Positions 27,300 to 36,347 are shown, counted from the first letter of the stretch. The stretch: DNA of 64,000 nucleotides from Sphingobacterium sp. ML3W (GCF_029542085.1 NZ_CP107036.1:3596001-3660000), one strand, 5' to 3'. A program made the numbers and translations. Notes: generated by a model from the sequence alone, not told the origin.

Positions 27300-30200
27300 T
27301 TAAAATCCAAGACTTACACCCAACATATATTGACGTGCCTGTGGGTACACACCAAAGTCAACACCCAATGCGGAATATGTAGACGGTGTTGCACTGACCT
27401 CTGGATCCAAACCTTGGTATTTCGTAATGGTAAACAGATTCGTAACCCCAACATAGGCTCTCAGTTTCTTTATGCCAGTATTGTTACCAAAAACCTTATT
27501 GGTATCAAAATTGTAGCCGACCTGAAGGTTCTTTAGCTTTAAGAAACTAGCATCTTGCACATAATAGCTCGAAGAAGCATATTCATATGCTGAGGCATTA
27601 TTTACCTGCGAAGGAATCATGCTTGAGGGATTGTTCTTTGCATCCCAGGCATCCAGCACCCGCTCGCTTTTTTGCCCTCTGAATACACCGAAGTCGGTAA
27701 AATAACGTGTCGCCTCATAGTTTTTATTTCCTTTTGACCCATAGAAATAAGCCATAAAGTCAAAATTCTTGTAACCGGCGTTAATATTGAATGAATAGAC
27801 AAAATCAGGATGTGGACTTCCTATTACTGTACGGTCATTAGCGTCAATTTTTCCATCACCATTGACATCTTCATATTTAAGCGCTCCTGCTCTGGATTTT
27901 CCATCCTCATACTTCGCGACAGCGGTGTTGGCCATATCCGCATCAGAATAGATTCCGATTACCTTATAGCCATAAAAAGCACCTATTGCTTCGCCGGGTT
28001 TGAGGATAGAGGTTTCCATACTTCTAAAACTTCCGTACACCTGTTGGCTAACAGAAGGGGCCAATGACACGATCTTATTCACGTTACGTGAGATAGTACC
28101 CGACAAATCCAATGTAAAGGCACTCTGTTGGCGTCTCCCGTAATGATAATTTAAAGACAGTTCGATCCCTTTATTTTCCATATCCCCGATATTGACATAA
28201 GGCGATGCGGCACGACCTGCTGCAACGGCTGGCAAAGGAAGCAGATACAACATATCTTTGGTCTTCTTATTGTACCAATCGAAGGATCCATCAAAATCAC
28301 CTTGCAATAAGGTAAAGTCCAAACCAAGGTTCAACGCAGAAACCTGCTCCCATTTTACATCAGGGTTACTATAGGCATTGTGCCACATTCCTGATGTCAA
28401 GCTTCCGTCAATTGGGTAGGATGAAGAATTCACCGCAACTTGATAACGATCTAAATATTGATTGGCAGGAATACGTTGATTACCCGTCACCCCATAACCA
28501 GCTCTGATTTTCAGATCAGAAAGCCAGGATATGCCTTTCATGAATTCTTCTTGTGACAAACGCCAAGCTGCACTGGCGCCTGGGAAAGTACCATATTTGT
28601 TGTTCGGACCAAAATTGGACGACCCATCCCGACGCACCGTCGCGCTCAAGATATAGCGGTCTTTGAACGAATAGTCAACTTTTCCAAAAATAGAAAATAA
28701 GGAGCCTACCGAGCCACCGCCTTCACTCACACGTCCTGTTGATGCAGCGTCCAAATAAAGGTAATCCAGAGTCGACATAGTAAAGAATCCATTTCCTTTA
28801 CCCCTGATCTGTCTGTTTCTATTTTGAATAGCCTCAGTACCTGCTAAGATAGCTAGACTGTGATCTTCATTAAATGTTGCTTTATAATTTAACGTATTTG
28901 TCCAAGTCCATTCTTTATTTAACCCAAAGAACTCATTGATCCCATTATTAAAACTTCCCTCCGTAAATTCGGGATTAGGGTAAGTATATGATATGCCGTT
29001 ATAGTTTTCATACTTCATACCAAAACTGCTACGGAATGTCAGTCCCGATAAGATATCATATTCCCCGAATACGTTTCCGAAGAACATATTACTCTTATTC
29101 TTATTATCTTTCGCACGATAGGCGATAGCGACCGGGTTTTCACCGTTACCAAATTGTCCCCCAACGGATCCAGCAAAATTTCCGCCCATATCATAGACCG
29201 GAATAATATTATGGATACGATAAGCGAAACCTAGGGCACTTCCTTCACCGATATAATCACCCGCAGTATTTGTATTCACCCCAACACCAAAGCCCTCTGT
29301 AAAACTATATTGCATGTTTTCTCCAAAGCGCAACTTGTTATTGAAAGCAGAGAACCGTGTATTTGAACGAAGATTATATTTTTCAAAACCGGTATGGATA
29401 ATGGTACCTTTTTGTTTCAGATAACCTCCGGAAATCGCATATGAAGCATTCTCTCCACCACCAAGCACACTTAACTGATGTGATTGTGTAGGTGCATTTT
29501 GGGACAATGCATCAAACCAGTTGGTACCCATCTTATTTGCTTTTGTGATCTGGAAAAAATCAGCACGACTACCTGCGTCAAATTTATACTTTGACATGTC
29601 GATATCAGCGTCTGTTATTACATCTTTCCCGCCTACTTTTGGACCGTTTATAAGATAATCTGGCAACTTTTTACTTTCGCCGTTTAATAAATTTTCGATA
29701 TCCAAGGTCTGTTGTGGAGACAACATCTTTGGAAAACGAGAGCTATTTGGTACTTGTACACCATAGTATGAATCAAGGTTAAATTGAGGTTTTCCTTCCT
29801 TTCCGATCTTTGTGGTAATGATAACCACACCATTATTCGCGCGTGAACCATAGATTGAAGCTGCGGAGGCATCTTTCAGCACTTGCATGGATTCAATGTC
29901 GTTTTGATTAAGCCAGCTTAATTTGCCTTCATAAGGAACACCATCTATAATATAGAGTGGTTCATTATTGTTGATCGTACTATAACCCCGGATCTTAATT
30001 TGCGGAGTTGATCCCGGCGCACCATCTACGACAATCTGAACCCCTGTCGCCCGTCCTTGCAATGATTCTACAGCACTGGCAGCAGGTGTCGTTTTAAGGT
30101 CTTTCACACTGACAACTGCAACGGCACCGGTCAAATCTTTCTTACGTTGTGAGGAATAACCTGTGACCACAACCTCTTCCAGTGCACCTTCAGCAGAATT

Positions 30201-30605
30201 TAACGAAATTGCCAGATCCGCTTTTCCCGTGACAGTCACTTCAGCGCTTGAGTAACCGATGTAACTCACGACCAATACATCACCGACTTTTCCCTGGATC
30301 GTAAATGCACCATCCGCGTCTGTTGATGTTCCCTTACTTGTTCCTTTGATTTTAACCGATACACCGGTAATCGCCTGGCCTGTAGTGGCATCTTTTACAA
30401 CACCTTTAATAGGTATTTCCTGCAACCCTTTAGTTTTCACCAACGAAACGACTTCAACTCGACCATGAGTAACAGCTCCTTTGGCAGATACCTGAGCAGT
30501 CATTCCGCCTGCGATGAGCAGAGAACTCATCAGCAAGAACCTCTTATTGAACTTTTGGCCCAATATGAGATCAAAACAGCAATTTTTGTCCGTTTTTTTC
30601 ATCAT
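27300..30605 (-). CDS. SusC/RagA family TonB-linked outer-membrane transporter
   Basis: 1101 residues. After a signal region (FLLMSSLLIAGGMTAQVSA, following an unusually long hydrophilic start) comes a CarboxypepD-like domain (about 65-145; IKGTSKGTSTDADGAF). Then come the plug with EEVVVTGYSSQRKKDLTGAV, SLQGRATGVQI and IRGYSTINNNEPLYIIDG, and a large beta-barrel ending in SLGF. It forms the channel for the SusD lipoprotein downstream and draws energy from TonB. Two adjacent ATG codons could serve as start. No regulator (HTCS or ECF/anti-sigma pair) is adjacent. Confidence 0.95.
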   Translation of the reverse strand: MMKKTDKNCCFDLILGQKFNKRFLLMSSLLIAGGMTAQVSAKGAVTHGRVEVVSLVKTKGLQEIPIKGVVKDATTGQAITGVSVKIKGTSKGTSTDADGAFTIQGKVGDVLVVSYIGYSSAEVTVTGKADLAISLNSAEGALEEVVVTGYSSQRKKDLTGAVAVVSVKDLKTTPAASAVESLQGRATGVQIVVDGAPGSTPQIKIRGYSTINNNEPLYIIDGVPYEGKLSWLNQNDIESMQVLKDASAASIYGSRANNGVVIITTKIGKEGKPQFNLDSYYGVQVPNSSRFPKMLSPQQTLDIENLLNGESKKLPDYLINGPKVGGKDVITDADIDMSKYKFDAGSRADFFQITKANKMGTNWFDALSQNAPTQSHQLSVLGGGENASYAISGGYLKQKGTIIHTGFEKYNLRSNTRFSAFNNKLRFGENMQYSFTEGFGVGVNTNTAGDYIGEGSALGFAYRIHNIIPVYDMGGNFAGSVGGQFGNGENPVAIAYRAKDNKNKSNMFFGNVFGEYDILSGLTFRSSFGMKYENYNGISYTYPNPEFTEGSFNNGINEFFGLNKEWTWTNTLNYKATFNEDHSLAILAGTEAIQNRNRQIRGKGNGFFTMSTLDYLYLDAASTGRVSEGGGSVGSLFSIFGKVDYSFKDRYILSATVRRDGSSNFGPNNKYGTFPGASAAWRLSQEEFMKGISWLSDLKIRAGYGVTGNQRIPANQYLDRYQVAVNSSSYPIDGSLTSGMWHNAYSNPDVKWEQVSALNLGLDFTLLQGDFDGSFDWYNKKTKDMLYLLPLPAVAAGRAASPYVNIGDMENKGIELSLNYHYGRRQQSAFTLDLSGTISRNVNKIVSLAPSVSQQVYGSFRSMETSILKPGEAIGAFYGYKVIGIYSDADMANTAVAKYEDGKSRAGALKYEDVNGDGKIDANDRTVIGSPHPDFVYSFNINAGYKNFDFMAYFYGSKGNKNYEATRYFTDFGVFRGQKSERVLDAWDAKNNPSSMIPSQVNNASAYEYASSSYYVQDASFLKLKNLQVGYNFDTNKVFGNNTGIKKLRAYVGVTNLFTITKYQGLDPEVSATPSTYSALGVDFGVYPQARQYMLGVSLGF

Positions 30606-31011
30606 AATTTTAAATAGGTGGTTTAAAAAAATTTATGTTTATTTATCTGTTTGTTTAGCTTGGTATTGGTTTATTTTAAGTCTTGGTCGTTCAGCTCCAA
30701 CAGAAACAACATGCATTGCCACTGATTATGAGCCACTTTGGTTATCATTTTCAATTTCAGTTTGGTTATTTACAGAAATGTTAAAATCTGTTAAATAAAT
30801 GTAAAGAATAAAAAATATAAAAAAAAGAAAATTCTTAATTTAAATCACAACACACTATAAATCAAGTTATTGTATTTAATACACTAAGTCAAACATCCAT
30901 ATTTCTGTTACAAAGGAAAGTTGAGAAAATTTAGTTTATCTGCTTCCCGCTCAATATCAAGTCGGAATGTCAAATATTCGCCAAATACATTTAAATCCGC
31001 TAAAAGGTACT
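30606..31011. other. Intergenic region between SusC and mqnC
   Basis: About 400 bases, A/T-rich, between divergent genes. I see no convincing open frame, hairpin or -33/-7 promoter for SusC. The mqnC -7 element lies at its right end. A plus-strand frame through 30514-30798 overlaps the SusC start and has no protein-like features. Confidence 0.4.
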
Positions 31012-31019
31012 TATATTTG
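31012..31019 (+). promoter_or_regulatory. Putative -7 element directly before mqnC
   Basis: TATATTTG matches TAnnTTTG and ends 5 bases before the ATG at 31025, predicting a leader of only a few bases at most. Confidence 0.5.
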
Positions 31020-31024
31020 TTTTG

Positions 31025-32149
31025 ATGAATGTAAGTAGTTTATTAGAACGGGCGCTCCGATTTGAGTTCCTTTCCAAGGAAGAGGGTGTTTTTTTATATC
31101 AGAATGCACCCACAGCTGATTTGACTTTCGTAGCCAATGAATTGCGCAAGATACAAGTACCACATGGCAAGGTAACCTGGCAGATCGACAGGAATGTCAA
31201 TACGACCAATGTCTGTATTGCAAACTGCAAGTTCTGCAATTTCTTTCGTCGTCCCGGTCATGAAGACAGTTACATCACCGATATCGAGAGTTACAAACAG
31301 AAGATCGAAGAAACATTTAAATTCGGTGGCGACCAACTTTTGCTACAGGGAGGACACCATCCGGATTTAGGTATTGAATTCTACAAAAATCTATATAGAC
31401 AGTTAAAGGAACTTTACCCTACACTGAAACTCCATTCACTCGGTCCACCGGAAATCGCCCATATTTCTAAACTGGAAAACATGAGCCATATCGACGTGTT
31501 GACTCAATTGAAAGAAGCAGGTCTTGATTCTTTACCGGGAGCCGGAGCCGAAATTCTCAATGACCGTGTCAGACGTTTGATATCCAAAGGAAAATGCGGT
31601 GGCAAGGAATGGCTCGATGTGATGCGTGCGGCGCACAAAATCAATCTGCCTAGTTCCGCTACCATGATGTTTGGGCATATTGAAACCATCGAAGAGCGTT
31701 TCGAACATCTTGTATGGATTAGAGAAGTGCAAGATGAAAAACCGGCCGATTCTTATGGTTTTATAGCCTTTATACCTTGGCCTTTCCAAGATGATGGCAC
31801 ATTATTAAAAAGACTCCGCGGCATTACCAATGATGTTACCAGTGAAGAGTATATCCGTATGATCGCTTTAAGCCGAATCATGTTACCAAATATCAAAAAC
31901 ATCCAGGCATCATGGCTTACGGTTGGAAAACGCACCGCCCAGTTATGCTTGCATGCTGGTGCCAACGATTTTGGATCCATCATGATCGAGGAGAATGTCG
32001 TTTCGGCAGCAGGTGCTCCCCATCGGTTTACCTCCAGATCAATACAAGAAGCTATTCTGGAAGCGGGTTTTGAACCGCAATTAAGAACCCAAAAATATGA
32101 TTTCAGAGAACTGCCTGCGCACATGGTCGAACAAGTCATTAACTATTAA
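31025..32149 (+). CDS. mqnC: Cyclic dehypoxanthinyl futalosine synthase
   Basis: 374-residue radical SAM enzyme of the futalosine pathway, which makes menaquinone in many Bacteroidota. The [4Fe-4S]-SAM cluster motif is CIANCKFC (C64, C68, C71). LLQGGHHPDLGIEFY and SLPGAGAEIL match MqnC rather than the related MqnE or CofH. A TTG one codon upstream is an alternative start, but the ATG at 31025 fits better with the promoter. The next gene, scpB, starts 9 bases after the stop. Other mqn genes are not in the window. Confidence 0.9.
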   Translation: MNVSSLLERALRFEFLSKEEGVFLYQNAPTADLTFVANELRKIQVPHGKVTWQIDRNVNTTNVCIANCKFCNFFRRPGHEDSYITDIESYKQKIEETFKFGGDQLLLQGGHHPDLGIEFYKNLYRQLKELYPTLKLHSLGPPEIAHISKLENMSHIDVLTQLKEAGLDSLPGAGAEILNDRVRRLISKGKCGGKEWLDVMRAAHKINLPSSATMMFGHIETIEERFEHLVWIREVQDEKPADSYGFIAFIPWPFQDDGTLLKRLRGITNDVTSEEYIRMIALSRIMLPNIKNIQASWLTVGKRTAQLCLHAGANDFGSIMIEENVVSAAGAPHRFTSRSIQEAILEAGFEPQLRTQKYDFRELPAHMVEQVINY

Positions 32150-32158
32150 TACCCTACA

Positions 32159-32719
32159 TTGAAAGACGTCATTAGAAATATTGAAGCAATTATTTTTGCT
32201 TCTGCAGAAGGAATAGATCTTGCCGATATCAAACAGATTCTACAAGAAGCCTTGGCTATTGAATTATCGAAAGAAGAGTTGCGTGAATTAATCAAAAAGA
32301 TTGAGGACAAATATCAGGATGAAGATCAGGTATTGGAGTTACGGTATATCAATAATTCGTATCAGTTTCTGACCAAAGCGGTCTATCACGAGGCGATACA
32401 GCAATTACAAAATCACAACAACAAACGCAAGCTCAGTCAATCGGCTTTGGAAACACTTGCCATTATCGCATACAGACAGCCGATTACCAAACTGGAAGTT
32501 GAGCAGATCAGAGGTGTCAGTTGTGATTATTCTATCCAAAGACTACTGGAAAAGAAACTGATCAAAATAGCTGGAAAAGCCGATACAATAGGCAAACCAT
32601 TGTTGTACGCTACCAGCCAACAGTTTATGGATCATTTCGGAATCAATGGTGTTCGTGATCTTCCGCAGCTAAAAGATATCGTTACGGAAGACAATGCAAT
32701 TGGCGAAACAAATGAGTAA
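32159..32719 (+). CDS. scpB: Segregation and condensation protein B
   Basis: 186-residue winged-helix protein, a subunit of the SMC-ScpAB condensin that helps chromosome segregation. The start MKDVIRNIEAIIFAS and the core LSQSALETLAIIAYRQPITK (around residue 100) are diagnostic, followed by EQIRGVSCDYSIQRLLEKKLI. The only start codon consistent with the family is TTG at 32159. It lies 9 bases after mqnC, so the pair is probably cotranscribed. scpA is not in the window. Confidence 0.93.
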   Translation: MKDVIRNIEAIIFASAEGIDLADIKQILQEALAIELSKEELRELIKKIEDKYQDEDQVLELRYINNSYQFLTKAVYHEAIQQLQNHNNKRKLSQSALETLAIIAYRQPITKLEVEQIRGVSCDYSIQRLLEKKLIKIAGKADTIGKPLLYATSQQFMDHFGINGVRDLPQLKDIVTEDNAIGETNE

Positions 32720-32872
32720 ATAAAATAAAATAAATTTTTATTTTTAAAAAACAATTCAACATACTGATTAGCAGAAAAATAAAGGGCTATATTTTTTTTA
32801 AAAAAAGTTTTAAAAAATAGTTTTCTTCTCTAATTTTACAACATTGAATAAGCAACAATAAAGTATTATTTT

Positions 32873-33028
32873 ATGAACACGGCAATATTAGCTAACGAAG
32901 ATCTTGAAGAAGTAAAATTCGCGTCTTTCAATGGACCTGATGACGACGATGATGATTTCGAAAACGATGATTTCGAAATTCCTGAAATTGAAGGATTGGA
33001 TGACTTCGACGATGATGATGAGTTTTAA
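32873..33028 (+). CDS. Very acidic 51-residue mini-protein, unknown function
   Basis: A short frame reading MNTAILANEDLEEVKFAS at the start and ending in DDFDDDDEF. About half the residues are Asp or Glu, in blocks such as PDDDDDDFENDDFE, with regularly spaced phenylalanines. There is no signal peptide and almost no basic residue. It has its own spacer of about 150 A/T-rich bases upstream and a strong terminator 50 bases downstream, which supports a real transcription unit. I do not recognise a family. Its composition resembles nucleic-acid mimics or chaperone-like acidic tails, but that is speculation. Confidence 0.6.
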   Translation: MNTAILANEDLEEVKFASFNGPDDDDDDFENDDFEIPEIEGLDDFDDDDEF

Positions 33029-33079
33029 TATTTAGTGCTATATAACACTACCTATCAAAACCAGAGAATCATTAAAAAA

Positions 33080-33118
33080 AATAAGGCGTTCAATTTGATT
33101 GAACGCCTTATTTTTTTT
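33080..33118. terminator. Bidirectional terminator between the acidic mini-gene and thioredoxin
   Basis: Perfect stem AATAAGGCGTTCAA / TTGAACGCCTTATT around a 4-base loop, with a T8 run on the plus strand and an A-run on the left. It can serve both converging units. Confidence 0.85.
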
Positions 33119-33128
33119 ACCCACCGAT

Positions 33129-33425
33129 TTATTTCGCCTGGTCGATCAGCTTATGCAATTCCATCTTTGGGATCATCCCACTCTGGCGCCACAGCTGTTG
33201 ACCATTTTTAAATAATATAAAAGTAGGTACTCCACTTACTTTATAAATGGAAGCAATTTTTGGATTCTTATCCACATCTATTTTTATAATCGATAGATCC
33301 TCCTGATAAAATTCCTTTACATCCTGTAACACCGGCACCATCGTCTGGCATGGACCGCACCACGTCGCAAAAAAATCCACTAAAACCAGCGAATTTGATT
33401 GAATAATCTGGTCAAAAGTTGCCAT
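33129..33425 (-). CDS. Thioredoxin family protein
   Basis: 98-residue cytosolic thioredoxin-fold protein with the active site WCGPC (W22 to C26) and the cis-proline segment VSGVPTFILFKNG. No signal peptide. It is the last gene of a three-gene run with a periplasmic rhodanese protein and a GH25 lysozyme-like protein, with a gap of only 2 bases to the rhodanese gene. General disulfide reductant; a specific partner cannot be named. Confidence 0.92.
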   Translation of the reverse strand: MATFDQIIQSNSLVLVDFFATWCGPCQTMVPVLQDVKEFYQEDLSIIKIDVDKNPKIASIYKVSGVPTFILFKNGQQLWRQSGMIPKMELHKLIDQAK

Positions 33426-33427
33426 TA

Positions 33428-34156
33428 TTAATTCTCCTTTATTTCATCTTTCAATGCCTTATATCCACCCTGAATATTGCACACGTTTTTAAATCCTTTG
33501 GCACGCAAAATAGAAACGGCAACCGCACTGCGATAACCCGATTGACAATGCACATAAAGTGGCTTATTATCTTTTTCTAGCGTGTTACCAAAATTAATGA
33601 AATCCGTCAAGGGAATGTTCATTGCATTGTCAATATGTCCCTTATCAAATTCTTTCACTGTCCGTACATCCACAATATGACCTGGATCTGATCTTTCTCC
33701 AAATCTTCCTGCGCTTAGGTTTGTGACAGAATCTACAGGTTCCCGTTCTTTCCAGCGGTCTATACCACCGTCCAATATACCGATAACACCTGCATAGCCC
33801 AATTGCGCTAGACGCTCTGACACCACTTTATGGTCTTGCTCCTCAGCAACAATTAAGAGCTTTTGGTTTTTATCAGGGACAACCTGCTTTAGGAAAATAT
33901 CAAATGGTCCCTTAAAACCTACATTGATCGATCCTGGAATGAAACCCTTTAAGAAATCATCACCTGACCTTGTATCCAAAACCACCACATCATGCTGTTT
34001 ACGCAGTTTTCTAAATTGCTTCAAGGCAAGTAATGGTAAATCAGCTGTGGTATAATGTGATTCTTTTTGCTGTAGATTTGATTTTGCATTAGCTGGCAGA
34101 GCACCAGGACATATAAAGACAGCCCCTATCAATGCGGCTACTAAAATTCTGTTCAT
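33428..34156 (-). CDS. Exported double-rhodanese protein
   Basis: 242 residues. The N-terminus (MNRILVAALIGAVFICPGALPANA) is a signal peptide. Two rhodanese domains follow. The first (about 45-130; VVLDTRSGDDFLKGFIPGSI) has VAEEQDHK where the catalytic loop should be and lacks the active-site cysteine. The second (about 150-235; IVDVRTVKEFDKGHIDNAMN) keeps it in YVHCQSGYRS. So the second domain should carry the sulfur-transfer or thiol activity and the first is probably structural. Cotranscribed with thioredoxin and the GH25 gene. Confidence 0.87.
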   Translation of the reverse strand: MNRILVAALIGAVFICPGALPANAKSNLQQKESHYTTADLPLLALKQFRKLRKQHDVVVLDTRSGDDFLKGFIPGSINVGFKGPFDIFLKQVVPDKNQKLLIVAEEQDHKVVSERLAQLGYAGVIGILDGGIDRWKEREPVDSVTNLSAGRFGERSDPGHIVDVRTVKEFDKGHIDNAMNIPLTDFINFGNTLEKDNKPLYVHCQSGYRSAVAVSILRAKGFKNVCNIQGGYKALKDEIKEN

Positions 34157-34164
34157 CTTATTTG

Positions 34165-35013
34165 CTATTTAAAGGGGATAAGTAATTTTTCCAATTCAGT
34201 TATTTTACCATTATAGATATTTAAATCAACATTTCCACGAATACCTGCCACAGAGCCTTTTTCTGAAAATTGCCAAAATGCCCAATGCTCTTTTGGATTT
34301 TCAATCCAAAAATTATAGTTCGCGATCCAGAGGGTATAGTTTGCGAATTCCTTTTCTAAAAAATCACTATAGAATTTATCTCCGGAGTATAGGATAGGTT
34401 TGACTTTATAATGTGCTTCCACCTCCTCGAGCCAACGTTTCAATCCCACTTTCAGGCTATCCATAGATTGCTGTTTCGGATGCTCCTCAATATCGAGTAC
34501 GGGGGGAAAATCTCCTGGATGGAGCTGAACCTTACGGATAAAATTTTTAGCCTGTTTGACCGAATTCTCATTTGGCCGAAAATAATGGTATGCACCCCGT
34601 AAGATAGCCCGGTTACGTATTTTGGACCAATTTCGGCTAAATTTATCATCTATACCCCTCTCCCCCATCGTCGCCCGGATAAATACAAAGTCGATGGGAA
34701 ATTGATCGTTGATCGTATTCACTTTCTGCCAATCGATATCATCCTGATAAGTCGAAACATCAATACCAAATACCTTGTCATCATGCTTACTCATGATTTC
34801 GATATTACGGATATCATACTTAGCCTCCTTTGTTAAAGATTTATTTTTGGATGTTGCCACACGGAAGTAATATATTATTCCGGCTTTATAGTGCCATGCA
34901 ACAAGAAATAAGAAAAATATAAACATCCCCACGATCATCCATATCCATTTGGTTTCGCGAGGTTGCTGTTTCTTCCCACTCCCTTTTGTTCTTTTTGATT
35001 GCTGTTGCGCCAT
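34165..35013 (-). CDS. Membrane-anchored GH25 lysozyme-family protein
   Basis: 282 residues. A basic, glutamine-rich start (MAQQQSKRTKGSGKKQQ) is followed by one membrane segment (WIWMIVGMFIFFLFLVAW, about 23-42). The rest is a GH25 muramidase domain in the periplasm: GIDVSTYQDDIDW, FIRATMGERGIDDKF, GAYHYFRPNE and the catalytic PVLDIEE (about residue 175). It would hydrolyse the MurNAc-GlcNAc bond of peptidoglycan. First gene of the run with the rhodanese and thioredoxin genes. Confidence 0.9.
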   Translation of the reverse strand: MAQQQSKRTKGSGKKQQPRETKWIWMIVGMFIFFLFLVAWHYKAGIIYYFRVATSKNKSLTKEAKYDIRNIEIMSKHDDKVFGIDVSTYQDDIDWQKVNTINDQFPIDFVFIRATMGERGIDDKFSRNWSKIRNRAILRGAYHYFRPNENSVKQAKNFIRKVQLHPGDFPPVLDIEEHPKQQSMDSLKVGLKRWLEEVEAHYKVKPILYSGDKFYSDFLEKEFANYTLWIANYNFWIENPKEHWAFWQFSEKGSVAGIRGNVDLNIYNGKITELEKLLIPFK

Positions 35014-35069
35014 ACGATGATGAAGTTACGGGAATCACAATTAACTCGCAAAGTTTTCATAACAATTTA

Positions 35070-35077
35070 TATTTTTG
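35070..35077 (+). promoter_or_regulatory. Putative -7 element directly before the bestrophin ATG
   Basis: TATTTTTG matches TAnnTTTG and ends 3 bases before the ATG at 35081. If used, the mRNA would be leaderless or nearly so. Confidence 0.45.
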
Positions 35078-35080
35078 TAT

Positions 35081-35965
35081 ATGATCGTATACAACCCTAA
35101 AGATTGGCTGTCAGCAACTTTCAAATTGCATAAATCAGACACCTTTAACAAGCTGTTACCTTTTCTTATTTTAATAGCTGTCTACTCCTGGGCTATAGCC
35201 TATCTCGAATTGGAATATCTCAAATTAAATGAAAGAAGCTGGGTTAAAAACATTACCATCGTCCATAACCTGTTGGGTTTTGTGATCTCCTTACTGTTGG
35301 TATTTAGAACCAACTCGGCCTATGACCGTTGGTGGGAAGCACGTAAACAATGGGGTACATTGACCAATGTCAGCCGGGCCTTTGCCTATAAGCTCAACGC
35401 CATGCTCGATGCGGATGACAAGGTCAATCGCAGTTTCTTCCGAAAAACTATACCCTTGTTTGCGGAGACCCTATATGATTTTTTGCGATCTGACTACACC
35501 AAGTTTATGCTCGATGAAAACGAGCATCCCGAACTTACGGCGTTGGACAGCAAGAAGCATGGTCCAAATCAGGTTTCCAATATGATTTTTCAGAAGATAA
35601 ACGATCTTTACAAAGAAGGAATTGTCAGTGGAGACCAATTGATTATACTCAATGAGGAGATTGTCTCCATGACCAATGTATGTGGAGCCTGTGAACGGAT
35701 AAAAAATACGCCAATTCCATTAGCTTATAGCGCGTTTATCAAGAAGTTCATTATCTTCTATACAATGACACTTCCTGTAGGCTATGTTTTTTCGATCGGA
35801 TATTTTGTTGTCGTCGCCGTTCCGTTTATTCTATACGTATTAGCTTCGCTTGAATTGATCGGTGAATCCATTGAGGAGCCTTTTGGTATAGATCAGGATG
35901 ATCTACCGATAGATAAAATAGCTGCCAATATCAAAAAACACTGCCACGAGATTATTCCGGCATAG
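35081..35965 (+). CDS. Bestrophin family (YneE/UPF0187) channel-like protein, copy 1
   Basis: 294 residues from the ATG at 35081 (MIVYNPKDWLSATFK); a TTG two codons earlier is an alternative. Four membrane segments are visible (about 24-45, 58-78, 208-232, 237-255). The family signature is LVFRTNSAYDRWWEARKQWG near residue 80. Prokaryotic bestrophins form pentameric ion channels in the inner membrane; the ion is not readable from sequence. A second member of the family lies at 51406-52428. Confidence 0.88.
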   Translation: MIVYNPKDWLSATFKLHKSDTFNKLLPFLILIAVYSWAIAYLELEYLKLNERSWVKNITIVHNLLGFVISLLLVFRTNSAYDRWWEARKQWGTLTNVSRAFAYKLNAMLDADDKVNRSFFRKTIPLFAETLYDFLRSDYTKFMLDENEHPELTALDSKKHGPNQVSNMIFQKINDLYKEGIVSGDQLIILNEEIVSMTNVCGACERIKNTPIPLAYSAFIKKFIIFYTMTLPVGYVFSIGYFVVVAVPFILYVLASLELIGESIEEPFGIDQDDLPIDKIAANIKKHCHEIIPA

Positions 35966-36023
35966 CATTTTTAAAATAATCTTGCTCATTTTCAAACCAT
36001 AAGACATTGCTGCAAAAATAAGT

Positions 36024-36054
36024 TTTGCAAATCTATTCAGAATTTCTACTTTTG
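36024..36054 (+). promoter_or_regulatory. Promoter of tRNA-Ser copy 1
   Basis: TTTG (36024-36027), a spacer of exactly 19 bases, then TACTTTTG (36047-36054). The tRNA begins 4 bases later. This is a textbook Bacteroidota promoter and supports the consensus used for other sites here. Confidence 0.75.
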
Positions 36055-36058
36055 TCGC

Positions 36059-36143
36059 GGAGAGTTGGCAGAGTGGTCGAATGCGGCGGTCTTGAAAACC
36101 GTTAACTGTCACAGGTTCGGGGGTTCGAATCCCTCACTCTCCG
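36059..36143 (+). tRNA. tRNA-Ser (anticodon UGA), copy 1
   Basis: 85-base class II tRNA. The acceptor stem GGAGAGT / ACTCTCC is perfect. The anticodon loop is CTTGAAA, reading UCA serine codons. A long variable arm follows, and the T-loop is TTCGAAT. The discriminator is G and the CCA end is not encoded. A terminator hairpin follows at once. An identical copy lies about 600 bases downstream. Confidence 0.97.
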
Positions 36144-36150
36144 CAGAACA

Positions 36151-36177
36151 AGCCTTTCAGAAATGAAAGGCTTTTTT
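36151..36177 (+). terminator. Terminator of tRNA-Ser copy 1
   Basis: Stem AGCCTTTC / GAAAGGCT with a short loop, followed by TTTTTT, 8 bases past the tRNA end. Confidence 0.85.
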
Positions 36178-36188
36178 CGTTGTATTCG

Positions 36189-36231
36189 GATTCGAACCAA
36201 AAGGGTTGGCCGGGGTTCGAACTTTATCATC
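36189..36231. repeat. 43-bp repeat with inverted TTCGAACC ends, copy 1
   Basis: Matches 36799-36841 at all but one base. It contains TTCGAACC and its exact inverse GGTTCGAA about 15 bases apart, so it can fold into a hairpin or bind a dimeric protein. The GGTTCGAA part also resembles a tRNA T-arm. Confidence 0.7.
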
Positions 36232-36264
36232 GCGGATTATAGCAAGGGGATGTGTGACGTGATA

Positions 36265-36285
36265 AATCCCTCACTCTCCGCAGAA
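36265..36285 (+). repeat. 3'-end fragment of tRNA-Ser
   Basis: AATCCCTCACTCTCCG equals the last 16 bases of the intact tRNA-Ser genes and is followed by the same downstream sequence (CAGAAAGATCCTTC) as copy 2, including its terminator hairpin at 36286-36318. The rest of the tRNA is missing, so this is a remnant left by recombination or by an integrated element. Confidence 0.75.
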
Positions 36286-36318
36286 AGATCCTTCATCGAA
36301 AGATGAGGGCTCTTTTAT
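36286..36318 (+). terminator. Terminator hairpin of the tRNA fragment
   Basis: CCTTCATC and GATGAGGG around a GAAA loop, then a T-rich run. It differs by one base in the stem from the terminator after tRNA-Ser copy 2. Confidence 0.6.
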
Positions 36319-36347
36319 TTTACAGACAAGTTGATAGAAATTTACAC

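Noticed and set aside
30514..30798. Plus-strand frame of 94 codons at the SusC start
   Set aside because: It is antisense to the SusC signal region and the spacer, and has no protein-like features beyond hydrophobic stretches from A/T-rich DNA.
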